DNA of 51,882 nucleotides, taken from the NCBI RefSeq assembly GCF_000485595.1, contig NW_014577697.1:13804-65685 (forward strand). Direction: 5' to 3'. The notes below the pieces were generated by a model, which was given only the letters and a program-made list of their open reading frames with translations, had not been told where the DNA came from and ran no database searches. Below are positions 24,761-36,019 of the stretch, in pieces. The translations under genes and the position numbers were made by a program. How positions within the stretch are numbered: the stretch's first letter is position 1; the number at the start of each line of letters is the position of its first letter. Origin of the DNA: Priapulus caudatus (lineage: Eukaryota; Priapulida; Priapulimorpha; Priapulimorphida; Priapulidae).

Positions 24761-25000
24761 GCCGCGTGTGTGACAGTGTATGTGTTTGCCGTGCGCATGC
24801 GTGTGCTGGTTGCGTGTACGTGCGCAAGTGTGTGCATGTATGCATGTGTGACAGTGAGAGTGTGTGTGCGCGCGTGTGCGTGCATTGCATGTGTGACAGT
24901 GAGTATGATTGTGTGCCCGCGCGCATGTGTGTATGTGCGTGTACGTGTATGTTTGCGCGTGCGTGAATATATACATACACGTTCGTGCATGTATATGTAA
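24761..25000. repeat. TG/CG-rich degenerate tract
   Basis: Degenerate GTGTGACAGTGAG-like units related to the preceding array, fading into GTGCGTGTACGTG. Confidence 0.6.
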
Positions 25001-25215
25001 ATACGCTCTCCTATGACACTATTTGTCATAGGAAGAATCTTCCTATGACAAATATTGGCGAGTCAACTTCGTTCCGCTTTACAGCTGAAATTCACTGCTT
25101 GCGTTCATAATAGCGCTCCTAAACTGCTATGATGCGCACAACACATACAATAATATTTGTCATAGAAAGAATCTTCCTATGACAAATAGTGTCATAGCCT
25201 CATAGGAGAGCGTAT
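25001..25215. mobile_element. MITE with long terminal inverted repeats, probable TA target
   Basis: The ends are ATACGCTCTCCTATGA (left) and its complement (right, finishing at 25215). The inverted repeats extend inward about 60 bp with small differences, and each arm itself contains a palindrome (TTTGTCATAGGAAGA, then TCTTCCTATGACAAA) at 25027-25057 and 25149-25180. TA dinucleotides at 25002-25003 and 25213-25214 could be the duplicated target of a Tc1/mariner-type insertion. The 90-bp centre is noncoding. A non-autonomous DNA transposon is the most likely reading; the superfamily is inferred only from the TA. Confidence 0.75.
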
Positions 25216-25842
25216 ATGCGTATGTCGTATTTGTCATATGCTAGCAGAACAGGCTGGTGTGCGTGCGTGCGTGCGTACGTGGTACTGTGGAGGCGGGATA
25301 CAGGCGCATTCCACGCTATCGAGCGATCTCACCGTGCTGGCGTTGAAGTTTTGGGTTTCTCGCGTGTAGCTGTCCGACACAGCGCGAGCACACTTCGGGG
25401 AGTAGGCGGGAAGCGCACGCGCGCGCGCGGGCACACCAGCCGCATCGCAGACGATCTGTAAAGCGCGGCAAAAACTCGCGCAGACGGCGCCGTTGCCGCC
25501 GCGGTATAAAAACCGCCACGGCCGGAAAGATGCTGTGAGGATGCTGCGTCTGTTGTACCCACCGCTGTGCGTGCATGCAGGCAGCATAAGTCATGCGAGC
25601 CTCAGCGCTGATTCTGATCTCTGACGTTGTTAGTGAAACTCTCAGCTATATACGTTCTGACCCCCCTATATGCTAGCGTGTTATCACGAGTATATAATAG
25701 AGATTATGATGTTATGTTGCCGCCAAGGTCGCTCGATATATAGAAAAAAAATCTTCTTCTTTTCATCTTGACTTTCGCGAGTTTTTTTGCGGCCTTGGCG
25801 AATTAAAGGCTACAGGCGTATATGCCGATATCGGTGTTGAAA
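25216..25842. other. Unique stretch, no gene seen
   Basis: CGCGCG-rich patch at about 25412-25428; otherwise mixed. No family-like frame. Confidence 0.35.
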
Positions 25843-25863
25843 TCACGTGACCAATATGGCGTC
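25843..25863 (+). promoter_or_regulatory. Promoter-like composite: TCACGTGA E-box, CCAAT, ATATGGCG
   Basis: In 21 bases lie a palindromic E-box of the USF/MITF/Myc type (CACGTG 25844-25849), an immediately adjoining CCAAT (25851-25855) and ATATGGCG, a YY1-like core. Such close packing is typical of proximal promoters of constitutively expressed animal genes. Downstream, ATG 25886 opens 38 codons and a GTAAGC donor-like site falls at 25999. No homology supports a gene, so this is a candidate only. Confidence 0.35.
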
Positions 25864-26510
25864 CCTTGTCGTAAACAACGGAAAAATGTGCGTTGAGCGC
25901 ACCGGTATTTTATTGGTTTTTAAAAGTCGGGCGAACTCGTGTAGATCTCTAAACGGTTTTACGCAGAGAGACGACTCGAGGACCGGTCGTCAATGTCCGT
26001 AAGCACGCGTGCAATCACTGACGACCCGTGAGCTGCTGCTGCTTGCCTATATACGGCCCGTCTAGAGCGACAGCGTGTGTCGTGCGGCACGGACATAGCG
26101 CAAAACCGAAGTGCGTCTTTATCGCGTAGAATCGAAACACGAGTGTGTAGTAGCTGCTAGCTACTTTACGACTGCCTGTATAAAGAAGATACGCCGCTTC
26201 TCTCAGCCGTATCATCATCTTCTAGTCATTCCTACATGATCATGAGTTGCAAATTTTTTGTCCCTCGGCATACACCGGATAGACCGCATAGAATTCTCAG
26301 GCTACACCAGATTCTCTTCCAGTACCCCTGCTCACTTATACATATATTTTTATAGTGCATCTGGTTTGGTGTGGATGCACTCTCCGCAGATCGCAGGGGT
26401 TCAAATAACGCGCGTATTAAAAAGCTGTAGAATTAACGACCCGATGCTGAGCCCTATCCCATAATACGACATTAACTAATACGACAATAAATACCTAATT
26501 TAAACAATTT
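25864..26510. other. Unique stretch, no confident gene
   Basis: A possible first exon (25886-25998) is discussed with the upstream motif cluster; otherwise nothing recognisable. Confidence 0.3.
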
Positions 26511-26672
26511 ACGCTGACCCCCGCGCCACCCCTTCCCCTCACCCCCAGCCGCACCGACCCCCGCGCCACCCCTTCCCCTTACCCCCAGCCGCACCGACCC
26601 CCGCGCCACCCCTCCCCCTCACCCCAGCCGCACTGACCCCTCCCCCTCACTACCAGCCGCACCGCCCCACGA
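26511..26672. repeat. C-rich 40-bp minisatellite, about four copies
   Basis: Units contain ACCGACCCCCGCGCCACCCC and a CCAGCCGC end; the array runs up to the assembly gap and may continue in it. Confidence 0.85.
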
Positions 26673-26680
26673 TCTCAATC

Positions 26681-27293
26681 NNNNNNNNNNNNNNNNNNNN
26701 NNNNNNNNNNNNNNNNNNNNNNNNNNNNNNNNNNNNNNNNNNNNNNNNNNNNNNNNNNNNNNNNNNNNNNNNNNNNNNNNNNNNNNNNNNNNNNNNNNNN
26801 NNNNNNNNNNNNNNNNNNNNNNNNNNNNNNNNNNNNNNNNNNNNNNNNNNNNNNNNNNNNNNNNNNNNNNNNNNNNNNNNNNNNNNNNNNNNNNNNNNNN
26901 NNNNNNNNNNNNNNNNNNNNNNNNNNNNNNNNNNNNNNNNNNNNNNNNNNNNNNNNNNNNNNNNNNNNNNNNNNNNNNNNNNNNNNNNNNNNNNNNNNNN
27001 NNNNNNNNNNNNNNNNNNNNNNNNNNNNNNNNNNNNNNNNNNNNNNNNNNNNNNNNNNNNNNNNNNNNNNNNNNNNNNNNNNNNNNNNNNNNNNNNNNNN
27101 NNNNNNNNNNNNNNNNNNNNNNNNNNNNNNNNNNNNNNNNNNNNNNNNNNNNNNNNNNNNNNNNNNNNNNNNNNNNNNNNNNNNNNNNNNNNNNNNNNNN
27201 NNNNNNNNNNNNNNNNNNNNNNNNNNNNNNNNNNNNNNNNNNNNNNNNNNNNNNNNNNNNNNNNNNNNNNNNNNNNNNNNNNNNNNNNNNNNN
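26681..27293. other. Assembly gap (613 Ns)
   Basis: Unsequenced run between a C-rich minisatellite and a CA/CG array; open frames spanning it are artefacts. Confidence 1.
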
Positions 27294-27295
27294 AC

Positions 27296-27382
<87 letters not shown>

Positions 27383-27471
27383 GCACGCAAACGCAAACGC
27401 ACACGCACACGCACACGCACACGCACACGCACACGCACACGCACACGCACACGCACACGCACACGCACACA
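27294..27471. repeat. CA, ACGC and CACACG arrays
   Basis: (CA)n to 27327, (ACGC)n to about 27382, then (ACGCAC)n hexamers to 27468. Confidence 0.95.
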
Positions 27472-27589
27472 TCCCGTTACTGCACCATTCCCCAACACAT
27501 TAATTTAGTGCAAATAGACTTTCGTTCGTTTATGCATCGCGCCTATACGTTATGTGGGCCACGAGAGAACGCGCGCAAATTTGAGCAAC

Positions 27590-27760
27590 ACAGCCAATGG
27601 TTTTATTCCCGCGTTATTGTACCCTACGATCGTAGCGTGCGACACGCAACGGTCACGCGCATGCGCAGAATAGACTGGAACGCGTTCATAAGCGCTAGCA
27701 ATTTCACTTTCTCTCCCAGCGTTTCTAGAATTGAATCGTTTCCATGGAAACACCGTAATC
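27590..27760. promoter_or_regulatory. Promoter-like cluster: CCAAT, NRF-1 and X-box motifs
   Basis: CCAAT at 27594-27598, a full NRF-1 consensus (CGCGCATGCGCA, 27656-27667) and a perfect 14-bp palindrome GTTTCCATGGAAAC at 27738-27751 that fits the RFX X-box. The three occur within 160 bp of CpG-bearing DNA. A CTG-rich tract follows, then an ATG in excellent context at 28119. These are motif matches only; the direction of any promoter is unknown. Confidence 0.4.
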
Positions 27761-27825
27761 ATTTCGCTTGGCGCGAAGCACGTGAGCGAGTTTTACAATT
27801 GCAGCGGCGTGCGACGTGAATGCAT

Positions 27826-28092
27826 GCGTGTTGCTGTTGCTGCTGCTAATGCTATACTGCTGCTGCTAACACTGTTGTTGTTGTTGCTGCTGCTCCTGTT
27901 GTTGCTTCTGCTGTTGCTGCTGCTCCTGCTTATGCTAACGCGGCTGTTGCTACTACTGCTAATGCTGCTGCTAATGCTGCTGCTAATGCTGCTGCTAATG
28001 CTGCTGCTAATGCTGCTGCTAATGCTGCTGCTAATGTTGTTATTATTATTATTATTATTGTTGTTGTTGCTGCTGCTGCTGTTGCTGCTGTC
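27826..28092. repeat. CTG/TTG trinucleotide tract with 12-bp subunits
   Basis: GCTGCTGCTAAT 12-mers repeat about six times at 27958-28035, flanked by CTG/TTG mixtures and an ATT run at 28040-28056. Confidence 0.9.
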
Positions 28093-28118
28093 GCGTGTTT
28101 AGTAGCCTTGTTACGAAC

Positions 28119-28385
28119 ATGGCCTGCACTATCTCGCGCGTGTATCGCACGCAGCATCATATCGCCATGCAGGCGAGCAGTAATCGGCTCAGAGCAAAGC
28201 GTGACAGCAAAGCGCGCTTGACGCTAAGACGTGTAACGCAAGCTCCCGCTGTTGTTCTCTTCATCGACGACGTGTCGCGGTTACGACAGCAAACGCGTGC
28301 ACGCAACGCGCGCGCACAGTGTTCGTTATACGACCCTAGGTGCGGCATGCGGTTAATCAGAGTGGACGTCGGCGTAGCAGCTTAG
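28119..28385 (+). CDS. Small Arg-rich ORF (88 codons), unrecognised
   Basis: The ATG lies in a strong context (AACATGG) 27 bases after the CTG tract and 370 bases downstream of the X-box/NRF-1 cluster. The product is basic, about one residue in six being Arg, with no signal peptide, membrane segment or motif that I know. It may be a real short protein, a first coding exon or chance. The position after a promoter-like cluster is the only support. Confidence 0.15.
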   Translation: MACTISRVYRTQHHIAMQASSNRLRAKRDSKARLTLRRVTQAPAVVLFIDDVSRLRQQTRARNARAQCSLYDPRCGMRLIRVDVGVAA

Positions 28386-28433
28386 CGAATCGCACCTAAG
28401 TCGCGGTGCGCTACGCCGAAGTCGGTTAATCAG
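28350..28433. repeat. Inverted repeat flanked by an 11-bp direct repeat
   Basis: CGGTTAATCAG occurs at 28350-28360 and 28423-28433. Between them, CGGCGTAGC (28370-28378) pairs with GCTACGCCG (28410-28418), with further imperfect pairing toward the centre. It overlaps the end of the small ORF. It could be a tiny insertion with target duplication or a chance stem. Confidence 0.35.
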
Positions 28434-28979
28434 CTTGATGAAATAGGAGACCTAGTTTGCGCCAGCCAGCCGCACTAAACACCTTTGATGAATCTAGACG
28501 CATCCAGCCCGAAGCTGCGGCTTGCATCCACTCTCGTCCGATATGCGCGTGATAGGTACATTTTAGACGATGATGTATTCGGACGATGACGATGGCGGGA
28601 CTGACGATGACGCTGGCAGGACTGACGATGACGCTGGCGGCGCTCCGCCTCGCTTTATCGATGCAACCCCCGTTTTATTTGTTCGTCAGTTATTTGTTCG
28701 TTTAGTCGGTGATTCGTCGATCGTACGCTGTTACGATCTGTCATTACTGGCGCGTGCATGTGTGCGTGGGTGCGTGCGTGCGTGTGTGCGTGCGTGCGAG
28801 CGCGGCGCTCGGCGGGCGGCCCGTGAACCCAGCGCCGCCCGCGTTGTTGCAGCAGCTATCACGCTCAATTATTGCGCTGATTAATGCTGACGCTCCGTGC
28901 CAAGGCTAATCGGTACGCACGGCGACGAGACCCATGCGAAGCTAAACTTAGCCGAATCCGCCCAGACCGGGGCTATTTT

Positions 28980-28980
<1 letters not shown>
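28434..28980. other. Unique stretch, no gene recognised
   Basis: A 21-bp unit (GACTGACGATGACGCTGGC plus two bases) is tandemly duplicated at about 28599-28640; a GTGC run lies at about 28755-28800. Confidence 0.35.

Positions 28981-29012
<32 letters not shown>
28981..29012. repeat. (CA)n microsatellite
   Basis: About 16 CA units; an NRF-1 consensus (CGCGCATGCGCA) lies nearby at 29072-29083. Confidence 0.9.
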
Positions 29013-29014
<2 letters not shown>

Positions 29015-29159
29015 CTACAGGCAGCGGGTGGCGTAAATACGAACTAGAGGAGCACTGACTCGCGACGCACGCGCGCATGCGCACGGCTCTCTGCTGACTA
29101 AAGATCGTTACCCCCGAACAGCCGGCGATAGGGATTCAATTCCGTGGCGAGTAGTACCT

Positions 29160-29905
29160 ATACTGCGTAGCATGGCGCTGAGGGAGGCTGGGCGATAGCG
29201 GTGGGGGATGCTATGCAGGATTAGGGAGGCTGGGGATAGCGGTGGGGGATGCTATGTAAGCTGAGGGAGGCTGACGAAAACGGTGGGGATGCTATGTAAG
29301 CTGCGGGAGGCTGGGGATAGCAGTGGGGGATGTTATGCAGGATAAGGGCGGTTGGGGAAAACGGTGGGGATGCTATGTAAGCTGAGGGAGGCTGAGGAAA
29401 ACGGTGGGCGTGCTATGCAGGATGAAGGAGGCTGAGCAAAACGATGAGGGTGCTATGCAGGATGAGCGAGGCTGGGAATAGCGATGGGGGATGCTATGCA
29501 GGCTGAGTATAGCGGTGGGGGGTGCTATGTAAGCCGGGGGGCAGGGGGAAACAGTAGGGGATGCTATGTAGGATGAGGGAGGCTGAGGGAAACGGTGGGA
29601 ATGCCATGTAGGATGAGGGCGGCTAAGGAAAACGGTGGGGATGCTATGTAGAATAAGGGAGGCTGAGGAAAAACGGTAGGGGATGCTCTGTAGACTGAGG
29701 TAGGCTGGGGAAAACGGTAGGGATGCTCCATAAGCTGAGGGAGGCTGGAGAAAACAGTGGGGGTGCTCTTTAAGCTGAGGGAGGCTGGTAAAACAACTGC
29801 TCATGTTGGGGAGTCTTGAACAAAGACACAAGATCCACAATGGACAGAGGAAACCCGAAGGGGGTGCTACGCTGAGGGAGGCTGAGGAAAGAGGTAGGCG
29901 AGAGC
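29160..29905. repeat. Minisatellite with about 40-bp units
   Basis: Units contain GCTGAGGGAGGCTG, a GAAAACGGTGGGG block and GATGCTATGTA. About 17 diverged copies, with the last ones broken near 29800-29870. Confidence 0.9.
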
Positions 29906-30325
29906 AAAAAGTGTTATGATATACTACACGAAACGCCACCCCCGTCCTAGCAGCCTCCGGTATCCGATACACAACGTGCCAGCTTATAAAATCGCAGACG
30001 GTCTGGCTAGCCAGACAGACAGCTGCGCGCTTAGAACGTAATTTCAAACGTCCAATTTCTTCCGAAGCGACGCGCGAGCGGCCATATCTGAAATGTAGTT
30101 TCGCGTAGACGATGTTTGCTTGCGCCTGGGCAATTAAGCTAGAATTTCCAGCCGGTTCGCAAAATGCAACATAGAAGGCGTAACGCAGAGGATAGTCGTA
30201 AAACGCGTGAATAAATAGAATCCGTGAATGATTGTGTGCATGTCGATGGACCGACAGCTTCTCTTCTCTATTAATATCATAATAGATCTATCCGTCTAAC
30301 GCTCATCACGCTCTACACCTCCCCC
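29906..30325. other. Unique stretch, no gene seen
   Basis: Nothing recognisable. Confidence 0.35.
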
Positions 30326-30790
<465 letters not shown>

Positions 30791-32935
30791 CTGTCTATCC
30801 TTGATCCATCCGATCCATCATCACCGCCATCAGCGCATCATCCATCCCATCCTCCATCCATCCATGTCCTCCACCATCATCCATACTCATCCATCCATCC
30901 ATCCATCCATCCATTGCCATCCATCCATACCTCCATCCATCCATCATCCATCCATCCAATCCATCCAATTCATCCATCCATCGCATCCATCATCCATCCA
31001 TCCATCAATTCATCCATCCATTCCATCCATCCATGCCATCCATACCATCATGCATCCAATCATCATCCATCCATCCATCGCATCCATCCATCCATCCATC
31101 AATACATCCATCCATTCCATCCATGCGCATAACCATCCATCCATCCATCCATCCATCCATCGCATCCATCCATCCATCCATCCATCCATCCATCCATGCA
31201 TCCAAGTATCCATCCATGCCATCCATCTCATCCATGCAATCCATCCATCCATCCATCCATCCATCATCCATCCATCCAGCCATCCATCCATCCATCCAAT
31301 AACCATTCCATCCATCCATCCGATACCGATCATCCATCCATCCATCCGTAATACCATCCATCCATCGCCACCATCCATCCATACCATCCATCCATCCATC
31401 CATCCACCATCCAATCAATCCATCCATCCATCATCCTATCCATCCATCCATCCATCCATACATCCATCCACCATCCATCCCATCCATCCATCCATCCATG
31501 CCCATTCCATCCATCCATCCATCCATCAAATCCATGCCAATCATACCATCCATCCATCCATCCATGCCATTCTATCCATCGCATCCATCCATCCATCTTA
31601 TATATTCATCCATTCCATCAATATCCCATCCATCGCATAGCCATCCCAACCCATCCGTCCGTTCTCGTCACGTCCGCCGTCCGTCCTGTCCGTCGCGTAC
31701 GGCTCCGTCCGATCCAGTCCGTCCGTCGCTCCATCCGTCCGATTCTTCGTCCCGTCTTCCGTCCGTCCCGCCGTCCGTCGTCCGCTCCGTACACTCCGTC
31801 CATGCCATCCATCCATCCCATCCATCCATCCATACCATCGCATCCATCCATGCCATCCTCCATACAACCACGATCCATCTATCCTATCCATCCATCCATC
31901 CCATACCCGTCCGTCTGTCCGTCCGTCTCCGTCCCGTTCCTCCGTCCGTCCGTCGCGTCGCCAGTCCGTCGGTCCGTCCGTCCGTGTCCGTCCGATCCGC
32001 CGTCCGTTCGTACCGTCCGAACGTCCGTCGTCCGTCCCTCCGTCCGTCCGTCCGTGCCGTTCGTCCATCAGTCCGTCCGTTCCGTTTGTCGTCCTCCGTC
32101 CATCCATCATACCATCCATCTATCCATCATCCATACATTCATGCCCCGCCCTGCGCCGCGCGCGCCCGCCGCCGCCCATAAATCCATCCCATCGCATACC
32201 ATCCATCCCGTCCGCCACCAGGCCATCCATCCATCCATTCTCATCCATCTGCATTCCATCCATCCCATCCACTGGACCATCCATTGCCATCCATCCATCA
32301 TCCATCCATCCATTTCCAATCCATCCATCCATGCCATTCATTCCCATCCATCCTATCTCATCCATGTCATCCATCTAATCGGCCATCCATGCCACCCCAT
32401 CCATCTCATTCCATCCATCCATCCATCATTCCATCCATCCATCGCCATCGCATCCAAATCCATCCATGCAATCATATTCCATCCATCCATGCTCATGCCA
32501 TTCTATCCATCCATCCATCATCGCATGCATGGCCATCCATACCATTCACCATCCATTCATCCATCCATCCATCCATCATCCATCCATTTCATCCATCCAT
32601 CCATACCATCCATCCATCCATCCACCATCCAGTCCCATGTCCTAATGCCATCATTCCATCCATACCAAATCTATTCCATCATCCCATGCCATCCATCCAT
32701 TCATCGCAGTCCAATGCGCATACATTTATCGTTCCGTCGTCCGTCCGTCCGTCCGTCCGTCCAGTCCGTCTCTTCGTCCCGGTCCGGTGCCTCCGTGTCT
32801 GTCCGTCCGCTCCATCCATCCGATCCACCACCATCCATGCCCATGATCCATCCATCCATCCATCCACTCCATCCCATGCCTATCCATCCATCCATCCATC
32901 TCATCCACCCAACCATTCATCTTATCTATCTAACT
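30791..32935. repeat. (CCAT)n array with embedded (CCGT)n blocks
   Basis: About 2.1 kb of CCAT units. Blocks at about 31645-31800, 31905-32100 and 32728-32812 switch to CCGT, which differs by one transition. A GC-rich non-repeat insert lies at 32140-32180. Neither strand of a pure CCAT array contains a stop, so the long Ile-His-Pro-Ser frames are artefacts. Confidence 0.95.
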
Positions 32936-33718
32936 ATCTATGCTTTTACCTTTCTTATGCCGAGACACGCGCTCTTCCGCCTCTATACCCTTGCATGACA
33001 AGGTGTACATGTAATCTCTTTCTTATGCGACTTTCGCTCACTTCCGTGCGATTTTGTTTGTGGGTAAACGCTACATTGATCGCCGTTAATGGCTACCGGG
33101 AAATTAGTAATAAGAGCGGCGTCGCTACTAGTAATCGTAGGATATTAATATAGGTCTGACGGAGGCGCGCGCGACCGCATCGCGTGTCGCCTTGACTTCT
33201 CCTCCTTCTCCATCCGACGCCCTAGCAGCATCGGAAGAGAATCAAAGGCAGCAGCTTCGAGGCATAGTTTTAAGTCCGTCATGCGCGAGCGTCTTCGTGT
33301 ACGACCATGCATGAAATAGAATCCGCCGAGATTTCCATTGCGCCGATATGGGCTAGGTAAACCGATCGTTTTTTGCTCGCTAGCCCAAAAGTGCCGAAGG
33401 CATTACATAGGCTCGCGTATAGAATATCCACGAGGTCGATATGGACGTGTGAATGTGATATTCATTCCGTCGAGGCGCTAGCGTTCGTTTCTATCACGGC
33501 GTGAATAGACGTGGGAACTTTGGCGCGTGAGTCATCGCCTAGTGCGCGCGCAAGCGTGGCGTTTGGTAACCCCTGTCTTACATATAATCAGCGCGCAAGT
33601 TTCATCGCTGCTGCGCTGCTGCGTAATCGACCTTATAAAACTCCATTAATGGCTCGTTTTGTGTTCTTGCTATCTAGTACTTTCAGTAAATAAATAAATA
33701 TTTTAAAATTAATTATAT
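32936..33718. other. Unique stretch, no gene recognised
   Basis: A 60-codon frame at 33511-33693 has no motif. AATAAATAAATA at 33690-33701 could act as a polyadenylation signal. Confidence 0.35.
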
Positions 33719-33958
<240 letters not shown>

Positions 33959-34186
33959 TTTGTATTTACGTGTGTTTACGTGTGTTTACGTGTGTGCATG
34001 CATGCAAATTTTGTCTCTTGGGCAAAAAATATTCATAAATCTGCATAAATCGTTCCTCTGCTGCCGAAATATATGTATTTACACGTCACTTCATTCAAGA
34101 CTCGATCAGGTAGAATGCTTACCCGCACGCACGCACACATGCGCGCTTGCGTGGAATGTGAATAGACTGATCCTAAAACTACGCAT

Positions 34187-34232
34187 GACTGAGTCCGTAA
34201 TCGTTGATTCTCAACGACTTACGGAGTCAGTC
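34187..34232. repeat. Hairpin, about 21-bp imperfect stem
   Basis: GACTGAGTCCGTAATCGTTGA pairs with TCAACGACTTACGGAGTCAG and its last two bases across a 3-base loop, with one mismatch and one bulge. It has no obvious mobile-element ends. The loop is too short for a normal microRNA precursor. Confidence 0.6.
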
Positions 34233-34600
34233 TAGTATTCAAACGCGAATCGGGTGTGTGCTTGCTGCTCGACGGCTGTTTCGTCAATGGCGATAGTACA
34301 CGCGAGTTTTACTATTCACGTGTTCTCGCTGCCCCACATCGCGTACCCGACCATCTGTGTGTAGACCATCCCCTTGCACCCTACTCGAACCCCATCACTA
34401 CCGAGGAAAAATGCTCGCAATGTACTGTTGTCGCTTGCCGTTTAAATCGACGTAACAAAACAGACGGGTGGGCGGGATCCTATCCGCTGTCCGGGACAGC
34501 CTGTTCCGGTGGTAGAGTACCAGTAATCATGCCCATGCACTCACATCGTCACGAAATCTCACGCGCGCGCAAGCGTGCTTACACGTTAGCGCACATGCCG
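34233..34600. other. Unique stretch, no gene recognised
   Basis: A frame from 34256 stays open into the following CA array but shows no motif. Confidence 0.35.
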
Positions 34601-34876
34601 AGCGCACACACGTGTACGCGCAAACACATGCGAACGCGCACGCACACACATGCACGCACACAAACACGCCTGCACGCACGCACACAACACCCACGCACGG
34701 ACGCACACATGCACGCACACAAACACGCACGCACACAACACCCACGCACGGACGCACACATGCACGCACACAAATACGCCCGCCCGCACGAACGCACACG
34801 CCCGTCTTACCGCCCACCCGCCCGCCAGCATGCACGCACGCACGCACGCACGCACATACGCATACACACTTACGCA

Positions 34877-34912
<36 letters not shown>

Positions 34913-34948
34913 ACATACACACACACACAACACACACACACACACACA

Positions 34949-35001
<53 letters not shown>

Positions 35002-35020
35002 CACACACACACACACACAG
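34601..35020. repeat. ACGCAC-rich minisatellite grading into (CA)n
   Basis: A roughly 52-bp unit containing CCCACGCACGGACGCACACA is duplicated in tandem at about 34680-34785. (CA)n follows at 34880-35018. Confidence 0.9.
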
Positions 35021-35440
35021 CGCTCCGTCGGCCAACTTTGCCCCTTTTTAAACTAGGCGGGAGTGTACTGCGGCGGCGTTCGTTTGCGTCGACCACCACC
35101 TCGCCCTCTGCCACGGGCGTCGACTCTTCTTCCGGTGCTGCCGACGGCGTTACTCCGCATACTACCGACGACGAAGAGGCTGGACGACGTGGAGACAACA
35201 GCTCCATTCACGAGCACCCCGGTGCGGCCCCCCCCCTTCACACACAAAGCCGCGTATGTGGTTATAATGGGCCGCGCGGTAAATGGGTCGTGCTGCAGAC
35301 GTGCATATCATTAAGCAGCAGCAGCAGCGACGGAATTCTCCCGTCGTGTCTTTGTGAGGCGGTTGTTGGTGAGAACGCGGCTTGACTTGTAAAGGCTGCG
35401 TGCCAGTATTTGAACGGCGTCGTGCCCCACCAATCTGTTG
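35021..35440. other. Unique GC-leaning stretch, no gene recognised
   Basis: Frames are open on both strands without family motifs; an AGCAGCAGCAGCAGC run lies at about 35313-35327. Confidence 0.35.
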
Positions 35441-35442
<2 letters not shown>

Positions 35443-35489
<47 letters not shown>

Positions 35490-35545
35490 CTATATATATA
35501 TATATATGTATATATATATAAGTATATATATATAAGTATATATAT
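35443..35545. repeat. (TA)n microsatellite
   Basis: Near-pure TA with a few GTA and CTA interruptions. Confidence 0.95.
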
Positions 35546-35591
35546 TATCAAGAGTACATAATAGGAGATCTCCTATTATCTACTCTTGATA
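35546..35591. repeat. Palindromic mini-element, copy 2
   Basis: A 46-bp palindrome centred between 35568 and 35569; arms of 23 bp with one mismatch. The half-site reads ATCAAGAGTACATAATAGGA. It lies at the end of the TA tract. Confidence 0.75.
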
Positions 35592-36015
35592 TATATAGGA
35601 CGAGAAACGTGTATGTGCATATGTGTCTGTAGAGAAATGTATACAGACTGACATAAGTATATGTACTTATAGCTCCGCAGATTTTTAAGGATGCGTTGCG
35701 TGTGGGCGTATTTAAGCTGAAGGTAACAGAAACTCCCCGCTGGAAGCTTATTATCGCTTTGAATCGGTGCATGATAACGCACGTGACGTTCTTTAGAATT
35801 ATAGATGCGCAGCTGTCTGTGTGGTCGGCCGCTGGCGACGACTGACAGACGGACAACCTGTACGTCAGAAACAGCGTGGACCGTTTACCGCAAAGCTGCT
35901 AAACGACCGAAAATTACCCTTCCCACCAAGGATTGCCCCGCTGCCCAGCCCATTACACGAGGTTTCCAGCTCAGACAGGACCTTTTGCTTATACAAGCTT
36001 CACAGCATACACGCG
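35592..36015. other. Unique stretch, no gene recognised
   Basis: Nothing recognisable. Confidence 0.35.
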
Positions 36016-36019
36016 GTTA

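Noticed and set aside
20676-24980. Very long minus-strand open frames (up to 935 codons) rich in His, Thr, Arg
   Set aside because: They lie wholly in the 28-bp minisatellite, which has no stop codons in any minus-strand frame. Composition explains them.
26395-26420. GGGGTTCAAATAAC as a tRNA B box
   Set aside because: No A box, no acceptor or T stem can be folded around it.
26619-27498. Open frames across the N run
   Set aside because: Two thirds of each frame is unsequenced.
29125-29160. GGGATTCAATTCC as a tRNA T arm
   Set aside because: The 5-bp T stem does not pair and no cloverleaf forms.
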